A DNA stretch of 64,000 nucleotides from Deltaproteobacteria bacterium (GTDB lineage: Bacteria > Desulfobacterota > Binatia > UTPRO1): the NCBI GenBank assembly GCA_020848745.1, contig JADLHM010000025.1:62001-126000 (forward strand). Reading direction: 5' to 3'. Positions 1 through 8,034 of the stretch are shown piece by piece. Position numbers and translations under genes: made by a program. The notes beneath the pieces are model-generated. The model did not search any database. It had not been told where the DNA came from and saw only the letters and a list, made by a program, of their open reading frames with translations. Position 1 is the first letter of the stretch; each line of letters starts with the position of its first letter.

Positions 1-229
1 GGGCGCCGGTGCCGTCGAGGTCGCAAAGCGCGGCCTCGCAGCGGCCGTCGAGCCCCGCGGCCGCCTGCAAGGCGCGCACCCCGTCGGTGACGGTGACGGC
101 GCCGCTCCGATCGGCATCGCCGCAGACCTGCGCGGCCGCGGAGCCCGCGCGCGCGGCGACCGCCACCCCGAGCGCCACGGCACACGCGATCCGCGCGACC
201 CGGCCGATACGAACCGCTCCTGCGAACAT
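1..229 (-). CDS. Secreted dockerin/EF-hand-like protein (N-terminal part, runs off the left edge)
   Basis: The reverse strand opens with ATG at 229 and stays open to the window edge, giving 76 residues. AGGAGG lies about six bases upstream of the ATG. Residues 1 to about 35 form an Arg-containing, Ala/Val-rich signal peptide ending near SAAAQ. The mature part begins with VCGDADRSGAVTVTDGV, followed by LCDLDGTG. These are paired Asp-rich loops of the EF-hand/dockerin type (DxDxSG), with flanking cysteines. Such repeats bind calcium in known families, so an extracellular or surface location is inferred. The rest of the protein, and therefore its main function, lies outside the window. Confidence 0.7.
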   Translation of the reverse strand, partial: MFAGAVRIGRVARIACAVALGVAVAARAGSAAAQVCGDADRSGAVTVTDGVRALQAAAGLDGRCEAALCDLDGTGA

Positions 230-587
230 GAACGTCCTCCTCCTCGCGAACGACGGCGCGCTCGGCGTGCCTACGCGCGCCGCCGCGGATCGGATGCGCG
301 CGGGCGCCATCATGCCGGGCGCCTTCGGCGGGGCAAGCCACCCGGCTCGGTCCGGATGCCCGATCCGACGCCGCCACCGCATCCCCCGATCATTCCGCCA
401 CCGTCACACTGTCACCGTCACACTTGACCATCGTGGCGCCGCCCGACTACGGTTCGAGCGTTCCACCATGCGACGACTCCCGGTCATCGGCAGCATCGAG
501 CTCGCCTTCGTGAAGCCCCGGACGGACCACGCGCAGCCGGGCACGACCGGCAAGGCGCGCAACCCGAAGTAGCCGGCGGACGTCGAC
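230..587. other. Divergent intergenic region without a recognised gene
   Basis: No convincing gene is seen in this 358-base gap between two divergent genes. It holds a 12-base direct repeat (CACCGTCACACT at 399-410 and 413-424), followed at once by TTGACC (424-429) and a weak TACGGT 18 bases later. This could be a promoter for the dehydrogenase at 588, but the -10 match is poor. Long open frames across it look like high-GC artefacts. Confidence 0.4.
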
Positions 588-1469
588 GTGCCGCGCATCG
601 GCTGGATCGGTACCGGAATCATGGGCGCCTCGATGTGCGGGCACCTCGTGGACGCCGGCCACCCCACGACGATCTTCACCCGCACCCGGGCCAGCGCCGA
701 GCCCCTCCTCGCGCGCGGCGCCGCCTGGGCCGACGCGCCGGCGGCGGTCGCCGCCGCCTCCGACGTGGTCTTCACGATGGTCGGGTATCCGGCGGACGTG
801 CGTGAGGTCGTGCTCGGGCCTGCCGGCGTGCTCGCGGGCGCGGGACCCGGCACCATCCTCGTCGACATGTCGACGAGCGAGCCGGCGCTCGCACGCGAGA
901 TCGACACCGCGGCGCGGGCACGGGGCGTCGCGGCGCTCGATGCGCCGGTCTCGGGCGGCGACGTCGGCGCGCGCGAGGCCCGCCTCTCGATCATGGTCGG
1001 CGGTGACGCCGCGGCGTTCGAACGCGTGCGGCCGCTCTTCGAGCGCCTGGGCCGGACGATCGTGCTCCAGGGCCCCGCGGGCTCGGGTCAGCACACGAAG
1101 ATGGTGAACCAGATCCTCATCGCGAGCGGCATGATCGGCGTTTGCGAGGCGCTGCTCTACGCCCGGCGGTGCGGTCTCGACGTCGCGACCGTCCTCGCGT
1201 CGGTCTCTGGCGGCGGCGCGGCCTCGTGGTCGCTCGCCAACTACGTCCCGCGCATCGAGCGCGGCGACCTCGAGCCCGGGTTCATGATCGAGCACTTCGT
1301 GAAGGACATGGGGATCGCGCTCGCGGAGGCGCGGCGCATGGGGCTCACGCTGCCGGGCCTCGAGCTCGCCGCGCGCCTCTACTCGAGCCTCGTCGCGGCG
1401 GGACACGGACGCAAGGGCATCCAGGCGCTCCTCCTGGCGCTCGACCGCTCGGATCCCGTCGCCCCCTGA
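588..1469 (+). CDS. NAD(P)-dependent beta-hydroxyacid dehydrogenase (3-hydroxyisobutyrate dehydrogenase-like)
   Basis: The product (293 aa) has the family layout. An N-terminal Rossmann fold carries [13 protein letters not shown] (residues 4-16). The substrate-binding signature [11 protein letters not shown] lies near residue 120, [11 protein letters not shown] near 165 holds the expected catalytic Lys, and an all-helical C-terminal half follows. Members oxidise 3-hydroxyisobutyrate, tartronate semialdehyde, 6-phosphogluconate-like acids or succinic semialdehyde; the exact substrate cannot be read here. Start is GTG at 588, placing the dinucleotide fold directly at the N terminus as usual. 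Length is typical. The next gene starts 44 bases downstream on the same strand. Confidence 0.88.
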   Translation: MPRIGWIGTGIMGASMCGHLVDAGHPTTIFTRTRASAEPLLARGAAWADAPAAVAAASDVVFTMVGYPADVREVVLGPAGVLAGAGPGTILVDMSTSEPALAREIDTAARARGVAALDAPVSGGDVGAREARLSIMVGGDAAAFERVRPLFERLGRTIVLQGPAGSGQHTKMVNQILIASGMIGVCEALLYARRCGLDVATVLASVSGGGAASWSLANYVPRIERGDLEPGFMIEHFVKDMGIALAEARRMGLTLPGLELAARLYSSLVAAGHGRKGIQALLLALDRSDPVAP

Positions 1470-1513
1470 CGGGTCTTGAAGCCGCGAAGAGCTTCGCGCT
1501 AGGAGCCTGTCCG

Positions 1514-2218
1514 GTGCGTGGAACCTCGCGTCCGGGAGTGCTCGTCGGCGTCGCGTTGGTCCTGATCCTCGGGACCGCATGGCTCCTCCGCCGCGTGAAC
1601 GCCGAGCGGGCGCGCGACCGCGGCACGACGGTCGCCACGGCGCCGACCGCGGGCGCGCCCGCCGCGCCGAACGCGCGCCGGACGCCCCTCTGGCAGCCGG
1701 ATCCGAACGATCCCGAGCCCGCCGAGGATCTCGCCTACAAGGCCGATCCGCTGTCGCCGATGGTCGATCCCGCCGACGAATGGGCCCGTATCGACTTCGA
1801 CGAGATGCGGCGCGCGCTCCCCGACAACCTCTACTGGAAGATGGCCTTCCCGACGAAGGACCAGGCGTTGATCGACGAGCGCGCCCGCATCCGCGAGCAA
1901 TGGAACGTCGAGTACGGGAAGGTGATCTCGAACACCGCGACCGATCAGGAGATCGACGCCTTCTACGGTGAGCAGCAGAAGATCTCCGAGGACTACCTCG
2001 AATGGCTCGTCTACCTCGCCGACCATTACGGGAACCTCGTACCGCGCTCCGCGACCGGCGGCCTGAAGCTCGCCGGCGAGATGCACCTCGCGCGCCTCGA
2101 GGAGATCCCGCGCAAGATGGCCGAGGCGAAGGAGCGCAGCGCCGCGCACGCGAAGGCGCGCCAGGCGTGGCTCGAGGAGCAGCGCCGGTTCGCGTCACCC
2201 GCGCCGCCGGCACAGTGA
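1514..2218 (+). CDS. Membrane-anchored protein of unknown function
   Basis: A 234-residue protein starting at GTG 1514, with AGGAG eight bases upstream. Residues 8-24 (LVGVALVLILGTAWLLR) form one membrane anchor, followed by an Ala/Thr/Pro-rich linker (about 30-55) and a charged, mostly helical domain. That domain has conserved-looking blocks such as WARIDFDEMRRALPDNLYWK and a Glu/Lys/Ala-rich C terminus. The topology suggests a periplasmic or cytoplasmic soluble domain held by an N-terminal helix. No family is recognised. The open frame extends far upstream of 1514, but that part overlaps the dehydrogenase and is spurious. Confidence 0.65.
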   Translation: MRGTSRPGVLVGVALVLILGTAWLLRRVNAERARDRGTTVATAPTAGAPAAPNARRTPLWQPDPNDPEPAEDLAYKADPLSPMVDPADEWARIDFDEMRRALPDNLYWKMAFPTKDQALIDERARIREQWNVEYGKVISNTATDQEIDAFYGEQQKISEDYLEWLVYLADHYGNLVPRSATGGLKLAGEMHLARLEEIPRKMAEAKERSAAHAKARQAWLEEQRRFASPAPPAQ

Positions 2219-2324
2219 CCGCAACGCGCGGTGACGCGTAGCGGCGACATCGCTTGCCCGTTCACGACAATTTTCTTGCGCTGCGCACCGGCAACGTGCT
2301 AGCCCGCGATCCCGATGTCCCTTC

Positions 2325-2347
2325 GGACGAGGCATGGTGCCTCGTCC
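2325..2347 (+). promoter_or_regulatory. Perfect hairpin in the 5' leader of the pectinacetylesterase-family gene
   Basis: GGACGAGGCA and TGCCTCGTCC form a perfect 10-bp stem around a TGG loop. It ends eight bases before the ribosome-binding site AAAGGAGG (2356-2363) of the gene at 2373. A weak promoter (TTGCGC with TAG-containing -10) can be drawn about 50 bases upstream. It could affect message stability or translation, or could bind a regulator as DNA; no T-tract follows, so it is not a terminator. Confidence 0.45.
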
Positions 2348-2372
2348 CACATCCCAAAGGAGGCTGCGACGA

Positions 2373-3686
2373 ATGAAAGCTCGTACCTTGCTCCTGGTCC
2401 TTGCGGCTGCGGCGGCGCTGGCGCTGCCGAGCACGTCGCGCGCGATCGGCATCGAAGATGTCGTCGACGGCGGCAACACCTACCCCTGGGTCCTCGTCGA
2501 GCTGCCCGGCACCGTGTGCAGCAACGGTTCGCAGTATCGCTTCTGGTATTACGATTCGCCGACCTCCAACAACATGGCCATCTCCTACGAGGGTGGCGGC
2601 GCGTGCTGGGACTACCCGAGCTGCAGCGGGCAGACCGGCATCCTCGGCGCCGCCAACCCGAACGGCATCCCGACCGACTACATCACCCAGATGAAGGCGA
2701 AGTACGTCTCGCCGATCATCAACGGCGCCGACCCCGGCATTCCGATCTTCCGCTCGAAGACGAACCTCGTCACGAACGGCTGGGACATGGTCTACATGCC
2801 GTACTGCACGGGCGACGTGCACGTGGGGAACCGCGTCGTCACCTACACGGACCCGACCGGCCAGAACCCGCCGCTCACGTTCCGCCACAACGGCTACAAC
2901 AATTCGGTGGCCGCGCTGAACTTTCTGCACACGCGCTTCCCGTCGATCGGGAAGCTCGTCGTGACGGGCTTCAGCGCCGGCGGCGTCGCGACCAACACCA
3001 TCTTCTACCAGGCGCGCCGCACGCTGCTCCCGACCGTCAAGGCGTACCTGCTGAACGACTCCGGTCCGGTCTTCCCGGCGCCGAACGCGAGCTACAACTC
3101 GTACCAGCTCCACCAGACCATTACCGTGTCGTGGAACATGGCCTCGCTCTTCAGCCAGCTGCCCGCCCCGTTCAATCCGTCGAACTACGGCACCATCAAC
3201 CAGATGGTCGCGCAGCAGTTCCCGAACGACCGCATGGCGTACACGGGCTACTCGAGCGACTACAACTTCTCGCGCTTCTCCTACGAGCGCTTCTTCCCGG
3301 GCATCGACCAGGCCGGCATCCTCGCGAAGTGGCGGGCCGACCAGACGAACCTGATCAATCAGATCAAGAACTACTCGAACTGGAGCTACCACGTGCCGTG
3401 GCACCGGCCGATCAACGACAGCCACTGCGTATCGATCATCACCTTCATCGGCAGCCACGCCTGTCCGAGCGTGCGCAAGAAGAAGTGGTACGAGTTCTTC
3501 GAGTGGCCGCAGACGCAATCGTGGAAGTGCCCGAGCGGCTTCCGGCCCTTCGAGACCTTCCTCTCGAACTGGATCGGCAGCAACCTCCAGCAGCGGATCG
3601 TCGAGCCGGAGAACTACTACAACAACGAGGATCCCGGGATGCAGATCATCGGCCCGGCGATCAACGACGCACTCGCGGGCGTCTGA
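2373..3686 (+). CDS. Secreted pectinacetylesterase/Notum-family hydrolase
   Basis: The 437-residue product begins with a clean signal peptide (MKARTLLLVLAAAAALALPS, cleavage near SRA-IG). It then shows the carboxylesterase pattern of the pectinacetylesterase family: oxyanion-hole YEGGGACW (72-79), nucleophile elbow TGFSAGG (Ser201), NDSGP (228-232) and a late His in NDSHC. Many paired cysteines fit an extracytoplasmic enzyme. Family members remove acetyl or acyl esters from pectin, and Notum acts on a lipidated protein; bacterial substrates are largely unknown. The ATG at 2373 is preceded by AAAGGAGG. A strong terminator follows the stop codon, so the gene is probably monocistronic. Confidence 0.85.
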   Translation: MKARTLLLVLAAAAALALPSTSRAIGIEDVVDGGNTYPWVLVELPGTVCSNGSQYRFWYYDSPTSNNMAISYEGGGACWDYPSCSGQTGILGAANPNGIPTDYITQMKAKYVSPIINGADPGIPIFRSKTNLVTNGWDMVYMPYCTGDVHVGNRVVTYTDPTGQNPPLTFRHNGYNNSVAALNFLHTRFPSIGKLVVTGFSAGGVATNTIFYQARRTLLPTVKAYLLNDSGPVFPAPNASYNSYQLHQTITVSWNMASLFSQLPAPFNPSNYGTINQMVAQQFPNDRMAYTGYSSDYNFSRFSYERFFPGIDQAGILAKWRADQTNLINQIKNYSNWSYHVPWHRPINDSHCVSIITFIGSHACPSVRKKKWYEFFEWPQTQSWKCPSGFRPFETFLSNWIGSNLQQRIVEPENYYNNEDPGMQIIGPAINDALAGV

Positions 3687-3707
3687 TCGGCGGACGCGAC
3701 ATCACGA

Positions 3708-3739
3708 GGCGGGGGTCCCGGCGGGGCCCCCGCCTTTTT
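3708..3739 (+). terminator. Rho-independent terminator after the pectinacetylesterase-family gene
   Basis: GGCGGGGG (3708-3715) pairs with CCCCCGCC (3727-3734) around an 11-base loop and is followed immediately by TTTTT (3735-3739). It lies 22 bases after the stop codon at 3686. It also overlaps the only place where an in-frame 5' extension of the next gene could begin. Confidence 0.85.
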
Positions 3740-3742
3740 GCT

Positions 3743-4513
3743 CGCCGCGGTGCGCCCGCCGCGCTCGCCGCGTACACGCTCTTCGCCGCCGCCTGCAGCC
3801 CGAGCGCGCCGCCCGCGCCCGTGGCGACGACGACCCCGGCCGCGCCCGCGACGGGCGCTCCGTCCCCGGGCGGCGACGTGGGACGGGCGGCCTCCGCGCA
3901 GAACCGCGTCCTCGGGCTCGGGGAAGCCCGCAACCCGGAGCCGTTCAGCCTCGACCAGCGGCTGCTCGACGCCGCCCGCCGGAACGACCGGACCACGATC
4001 GCGCGCGCCCTCGAGCTCGGCGCGCATCCGGCCGCGAAAGACGAGATCGGGCGGAACGCGCTCTTCCTCGCCGTCATGGACGGGAAGAGCCTCGAGCTCA
4101 CGCGCTGGCTCCACGAGGAGCAGAAGCTCGGCGTCGACGATCCCGACGTCACCGGACGGACGCCGCTCAGCTTCGCCGCCGACACCGGCCAGCTCGACGT
4201 CGCGCGCTACCTCGTCGAGCAGGGCGCCGCCGTCGACAGCCGCGATTTCAACCAACGGACGCCGCTCATGCACGCCGCCGGCGCCGACCACCCCGACGTG
4301 ATCGCGTATCTCGTGGATCGCCACGCCGACGTGAACGCCCGCGACCAGTTCGGCGACACGCCGCTGATCATCGCCTGCGGGAAGGGCAACACGGGGAGCG
4401 CGGCGATGCTGCTCCGGCGCGGGGCCGACGCGACGATCCAAGACCAGGAAGGACGGACCGCCAAGGAGCGAAGCGCGCCGGAAACGGAGCCGTGCCTGCG
4501 GCTGCCGAAGTAG
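3743..4513 (+). CDS. Ankyrin-repeat lipoprotein (start codon unresolved)
   Basis: The reading frame ending at 4513 encodes a lipoprotein-type leader (ALAAYTLFAAACS, lipobox Cys near codon 18 of this span). A Pro/Ala/Thr-rich linker and about five ankyrin repeats follow, for example GRTPLSFAADTGQLDVARYL, QRTPLMHAAGADHPDVIAYL and GDTPLIIACGKGNTGSAAML. Ankyrin repeats mediate protein contacts, here probably in the periplasm. No ATG, GTG or TTG lies in this frame between the upstream terminator and the lipobox. The first in-frame candidate is GTG 3821, which would lose the signal. TTG 3738 and GTG 3750 are one frame off. Start 3743 is simply the first codon after the terminator. The 3' end overlaps lnt by 22 bases. 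Confidence 0.7.
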   Translation, partial: RRGAPAALAAYTLFAAACSPSAPPAPVATTTPAAPATGAPSPGGDVGRAASAQNRVLGLGEARNPEPFSLDQRLLDAARRNDRTTIARALELGAHPAAKDEIGRNALFLAVMDGKSLELTRWLHEEQKLGVDDPDVTGRTPLSFAADTGQLDVARYLVEQGAAVDSRDFNQRTPLMHAAGADHPDVIAYLVDRHADVNARDQFGDTPLIIACGKGNTGSAAMLLRRGADATIQDQEGRTAKERSAPETEPCLRLPK

Positions 4514-6045
4514 GCCACGGCTTCGGCGCGCGCGCCGACACGGATCCTCTCCGCGGCGCAGACGCGCTCGCCACCGCCGCGGGCGGCGCGCTCTACTTCC
4601 TCGGCTACCTCGGGTGGGGAGCCTGGCCCTGCCTCTTTCTCTTCCTCGTGCCGTTGTGGTGGGCGCTCGCGCGCGCGGCGCGGCGGCGCCAGGCGGCCGG
4701 CCTCGGCTTCCTCTTCGGCGCTTGCGCGTTCGCGGGAGGCCATCTCTGGTTGCTCGCGCTGATCGGTCCCTTTCTCGACGGCCGCTGGACGACCGGCGCC
4801 GCGCTCTGGCTCGCCTACGGCGCGTGGTTCGCGCTCGCCTTCGCGCTCTACGGGCTCGCCTTCCACGCGCTCCGGCGCCGCGGATACGGGGTGGGCGTCG
4901 CCGGCGTCGCGCCGTACGTCCTCCTCGAATGGGCGCAACCGCAGATCTTTCCGCTCTATGCCGGGAACGGCCTCGTCGCCGTCCCGCTCCTCGCGCAAGC
5001 CGCCGATCTCGGCGGACCGCTTCTGCTGACGGGCCTTCTCGCGGGCGCCAACCTCGTCGTCTTCGAGAGCATCGCGTGGCTGGACGGACGCCGCGCCCGG
5101 CCGGCGGCGACCTGGATCGCGGGCGCCGTCGTCGGGCTCGCCGTCGTCGCCTACGGACTGGCGCGGATGGCCGAAGCCGACGCCGCGAGCGCGCACGCAC
5201 CCGCGGTCCGCGTCGGCATCGTCCAGGCGAATCTCGACGTCCGAGCCAAGGACACTCTCGGCGTCATCACCCACCGCAAGCACCTCGCCCAGACGCGCGA
5301 GCTCCTGAACGAGGGCGATGTCGATCTCGTCGTCTGGCCCGAGAGCGCCTACGTCCGCGGCATCCGACGCCCCCTTCCGGTCTCGAGCCGGCCGATCGTG
5401 CAGGATCTGCCGATCCCGCTCCTCTTCGGCGCCAGTTCGGCGACCGAGGTCGACGGCCGGAAGGTCAAGTCGAACTCGGCGCTGCTCGCCGGCGAGGACG
5501 GCTTCATCCGCGACGCGTACGACAAGAACCTGCTCATCCCGCTCGCGGAATCGATGCCGTTCGCGACCACGCTGCCGGCGCTCGCGGCGCTCTTTCCCCA
5601 CGCCGAGCAGTTCGCCGCCGCCGAAACCGTCCCGGCCTTGCGTCTCGGCCCCTGGCGGATCGCGACGCCGATCTGTTACGAGGCGATCCGTCCGGAGCTC
5701 GTCCGCCGCATGGTCCGGGAATCCTCGCCGCACATCCTCGTGACCCTCGCGAACGACGCCTGGTTCGGCGACTCCCAGGAGCCCTGGATCCACCTCGGGC
5801 TCGCGCGGCTCCGCGCGATCGAGCATCGCCGCTGGCTCGTGCGCGCGACCAACAGCGGCGTGAGCGCGATCGTCGATCCCGCCGGGCGCCTCGTCGCTCG
5901 CACCGGACTTCTCACCCGCGCGAACCTGCGCGGCATCGTGCACCCCCTCGCGGGGGCGACGCTCTACGCGCGGCTCGGCGACTGGCCCGGATGGATCGCG
6001 CTCGCCGTCGCGGCGGCCGCGACGCTCGCCGGCCGGCGCCGATGA
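4492..6045 (+). CDS. lnt: Apolipoprotein N-acyltransferase
   Basis: Lnt adds the third acyl chain to the N-terminal Cys of periplasmic lipoproteins, using phospholipid as donor in the inner membrane. The 517-residue protein has an N-terminal membrane bundle (about residues 28-225), a nitrilase-fold domain (about 238-485) and a last helix. The catalytic triad is visible: Glu284 in VWPESAY, Lys345 in YDKNLLIP and Cys395 in ICYEAI. Start is GTG 4492, inside the end of the ankyrin lipoprotein gene, suggesting translational coupling. This fits, since the upstream product is itself a predicted lipoprotein. Confidence 0.93.
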   Translation: MPAAAEVGHGFGARADTDPLRGADALATAAGGALYFLGYLGWGAWPCLFLFLVPLWWALARAARRRQAAGLGFLFGACAFAGGHLWLLALIGPFLDGRWTTGAALWLAYGAWFALAFALYGLAFHALRRRGYGVGVAGVAPYVLLEWAQPQIFPLYAGNGLVAVPLLAQAADLGGPLLLTGLLAGANLVVFESIAWLDGRRARPAATWIAGAVVGLAVVAYGLARMAEADAASAHAPAVRVGIVQANLDVRAKDTLGVITHRKHLAQTRELLNEGDVDLVVWPESAYVRGIRRPLPVSSRPIVQDLPIPLLFGASSATEVDGRKVKSNSALLAGEDGFIRDAYDKNLLIPLAESMPFATTLPALAALFPHAEQFAAAETVPALRLGPWRIATPICYEAIRPELVRRMVRESSPHILVTLANDAWFGDSQEPWIHLGLARLRAIEHRRWLVRATNSGVSAIVDPAGRLVARTGLLTRANLRGIVHPLAGATLYARLGDWPGWIALAVAAAATLAGRRR

Positions 6046-6158
6046 GCGACATGTCGATGCACGAGCCGAAAGCGCGCGCGCACGCCGCCGCCGTCGCCCT
6101 GCGCGATGCGCTGCGCACCGCACGGACGAAAGAGTCGCCGCCCACCGCCGGCCGTTGA
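6042..6158 (+). CDS. Possible small ORF overlapping the lnt stop
   Basis: ATG 6042 overlaps the lnt stop in an ATGA arrangement and opens a 38-codon frame rich in Ala, Arg and Lys (MSDMSMHEPKARAHAAAVAL at its start). The coupling geometry is suggestive, but there is no clear ribosome-binding site, no recognised family, and short GC-rich frames are common here. It may be chance. Confidence 0.25.
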   Translation: MSDMSMHEPKARAHAAAVALRDALRTARTKESPPTAGR

Positions 6159-6202
6159 CGGAGGGAGTGGCCCGGCAGCGTCGGACGTGTCAGAAGGGAG
6201 CC

Positions 6203-6775
6203 ATGTCCGAGCTTTCCTCGCAGCTTCTGGTGGCGATGCCGCAGCTGGACGACCCCAACTTCAAGCGTTCGGTCGTGCTGTTGGTGCACCACGGCGAGGG
6301 AGGCAGCTTCGGCATCGTCCTCAATCGGTCGCTCGACCTCACGATGAGCGAGCTCATGCAGAACAGCGGGATCCAGTGGCCGGCGGGCGTCGGAAGCGTC
6401 GGATGGGGCGGGCCGGTACAACCCGAGCGCGGCTGGGTCGTGTTCTGCGACGACGCCCCCCCCGCCGCGGCGCCGGACGGCGGCGGCGAGGACGACGACG
6501 TGGCAACCCTGGGACACGGCGTCCGCGTCACGGGCTCGCTCGACAAGCTCCGCTCGGTCGCGAGCCATCCGCCGTCCGCGGTCCGCCTCTTCCTCGGGTA
6601 CGCCGGCTGGGGCGCCGAGCAGCTCGAGAGCGAGCTCGCCGAGGGCGCCTGGCTGCTCGCTCCGCTCCGGCGCGAGGTCGTCTTCGACACGGCGGAGGAC
6701 CACATGTGGGAGGCGGTGGTCCGCGGTCTCGGCATCGATCCGACGGCGCTCGTCCCCGCCCGCGGTATCCACTAG
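6203..6775 (+). CDS. YqgE/AlgH family protein (UPF0301)
   Basis: The 190-residue product matches the YqgE/AlgH family over its whole length. It has SSQLLVAMPQLDDPNFKRSV at residues 4-23, then GSFGIVLNR, WGGPVQPERGWV, FLGYAGWGAEQLE (about 132-144) and a C-terminal FDT...DHMWEAVVRGLG. The family is widespread. Links to alginate gene control have been reported, but the molecular role is unsettled. ATG 6203 has AGAAGGGAG just upstream. The frame's upstream extension lacks family similarity. The gene converges on the sdh operon, with the repeat pair between them. Confidence 0.9.
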   Translation: MSELSSQLLVAMPQLDDPNFKRSVVLLVHHGEGGSFGIVLNRSLDLTMSELMQNSGIQWPAGVGSVGWGGPVQPERGWVVFCDDAPPAAAPDGGGEDDDVATLGHGVRVTGSLDKLRSVASHPPSAVRLFLGYAGWGAEQLESELAEGAWLLAPLRREVVFDTAEDHMWEAVVRGLGIDPTALVPARGIH

Positions 6776-6821
6776 CCGCCGCGGCGGCCCGTCGACGATC
6801 GCGCACGACCCGGCGGTTCCA

Positions 6822-6942
6822 CGGGGGTGGCGGGTCGGTTCATCGTTCGAGCCGGTGGGGCCCAGCGCCTAGTGCCCGCCGCTGCCACCATGCCTTGGGC
6901 ACACGCGAGCTGTCCTCACTCCTCACCGACCCGCCACCCCCG
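6822..6942. repeat. Short palindromic-ended repeat, copy 1
   Basis: This 121-base element is bounded by a perfect 18-base inverted repeat, CGGGGGTGGCGGGTCGGT (6822-6839) and its complement (6925-6942). The interior contains TTCATCGTTCGAGCCGGTGG and CGCGAGCTGTCCTCACTCCT. Copy 2 at 7104-7232 is the same element in the opposite orientation. It has no credible coding frame; the size and terminal inverted repeats fit a MITE or large REP-like element. It lies between convergent genes. Confidence 0.8.
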
Positions 6943-7103
6943 CGGCGGCACCGCCGATGCCGTGCGTGGCGACAACGGGCGCCGCGAATCGTCTTCGGCC
7001 GAAGAGAAGAACCTTCGGGAACGTGCCGAGTGGTCGAAGACAGAGCAGCGATAGGGCGGCGACGACGCGGCGGGCACGAGCGCGGTCTCAGCGGACGGTC
7101 GCT

Positions 7104-7232
7104 CCGCGCGGGTGGCGGGTCGGTGAGGAGTGAGGACAGCTCGCGTCGTGCGCAGGGCGGACGAGGCAGCGGCGCGTAGTACGCGCGGGGCCCCACCGGC
7201 CCGAACGATGAACCGACCCGCCACCCGCGCGG
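7104..7232. repeat. Short palindromic-ended repeat, copy 2 (inverted relative to copy 1)
   Basis: This copy is bounded by a 21-base perfect inverted repeat (7104-7124 and 7212-7232) sharing the core GGGTGGCGGGTCGGT with copy 1. Read on the minus strand it aligns with copy 1 almost without gaps: TTCATCGTTCGGGCCGGTGG differs by one base, and CGCGAGCTGTCCTCACTCCT is identical. The centre is more variable. Copies 1 and 2 are separated by about 161 bases that include a 14-base palindrome, TCTTCGGCCGAAGA (6992-7005). Confidence 0.8.
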
Positions 7233-7272
7233 AACCGCAGCGGCGACGAGGACCGATCGAGCTCGAACGAGG

Positions 7273-8034
7273 TCAGCCGCGCCGGAGCAGCGCCCGCACG
7301 TACTCGCGACTGAGCCGCTGGATGTTCGTGACCGAAATCTCCTTCGGGCAGACCGCCTCGCACTCCCCCTCGTTGGAGCACGCCCCGAACCCTTCCTCCT
7401 CCATCTGCGCCACCATCGCGAGCACGCGCCGCTCGCGCTCCGGGCGGCCCTGCGGCAGCGTCGCCAGGTGGCCGACCTTCGCGCCGACGAAGAGCACGGC
7501 CGAGGCGTTCTTGCAGGCGGCGACGCACGCGCCGCAGCCGATGCACGCCGCCGCATCCATCGCCCGCTCCGCATCGTCCTTCGGCACCGGGATCGCATTG
7601 GCCTCGGGCGCGCTGCCCGTATCGACCGACACGTAGCCGCCCGCCGCGATGACACGATCAAAGGCGCTCCGGTCGACGACCAGGTCCTTCACGACCGGAA
7701 AGGCGCGCGCCCGCCACGGCTCGAGGGTGATCACGTCGCCGTCGCGGTAGTGGCGCATGAAAAGCTGGCACGTGGTCGTCGCGGCCTTCGGTCCGTGAGC
7801 GACCCCGTCGACGACCAGGCCGCACGAGCCGCAGATACCCTCGCGGCAATCGGAGTCGAATGCGATCGGCTCTTCGCCGCTCGCGGTGAGGTCCTCGTTC
7901 ACGACGTCGAGGAGCTCGAGGAGCGACATGTGGGGCGACACGTCGCGCGCCGTGTAGTCGACGAGCCGTCCGGGCGTCTGCGGGCCCGGCTGCCGCCAGA
8001 CCCGCAACGTCAGCGTCATCGTCGCTTCGCTCAC
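7273..8034 (-). CDS. sdhB: Succinate dehydrogenase/fumarate reductase iron-sulfur subunit
   Basis: SdhB carries electrons from the flavoprotein to the membrane quinone site of complex II. From GTG 8034 the protein is 253 aa. [2Fe-2S] ligands are Cys63, Cys68, Cys71 and Cys89; [4Fe-4S] ligands are Cys164, 167, 170 and 229 ([12 protein letters not shown] and CEAVCPKE); [3Fe-4S] ligands include Cys174, 219 and 225. The order is typical of type B enzymes with one large cytochrome b anchor. GTG 8034 overlaps the sdhA stop (GTGA) and has GGAG upstream. ATG 8019 (MTLTLRVWR) is an equally reasonable start. It is the last gene of the respiratory operon. Confidence 0.92.
   Translation of the reverse strand: MSEATMTLTLRVWRQPGPQTPGRLVDYTARDVSPHMSLLELLDVVNEDLTASGEEPIAFDSDCREGICGSCGLVVDGVAHGPKAATTTCQLFMRHYRDGDVITLEPWRARAFPVVKDLVVDRSAFDRVIAAGGYVSVDTGSAPEANAIPVPKDDAERAMDAAACIGCGACVAACKNASAVLFVGAKVGHLATLPQGRPERERRVLAMVAQMEEEGFGACSNEGECEAVCPKEISVTNIQRLSREYVRALLRRG

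Noticed and set aside
399-424. A CRISPR-like or iteron repeat
   Set aside because: Only two 12-base copies with a 14-base period and no further units.
6827-7224. Small proteins starting MAGRFIVRAGG read from both strands of the repeat
   Set aside because: The matching N termini come from the inverted repeat itself; they diverge into low-complexity sequence after it.
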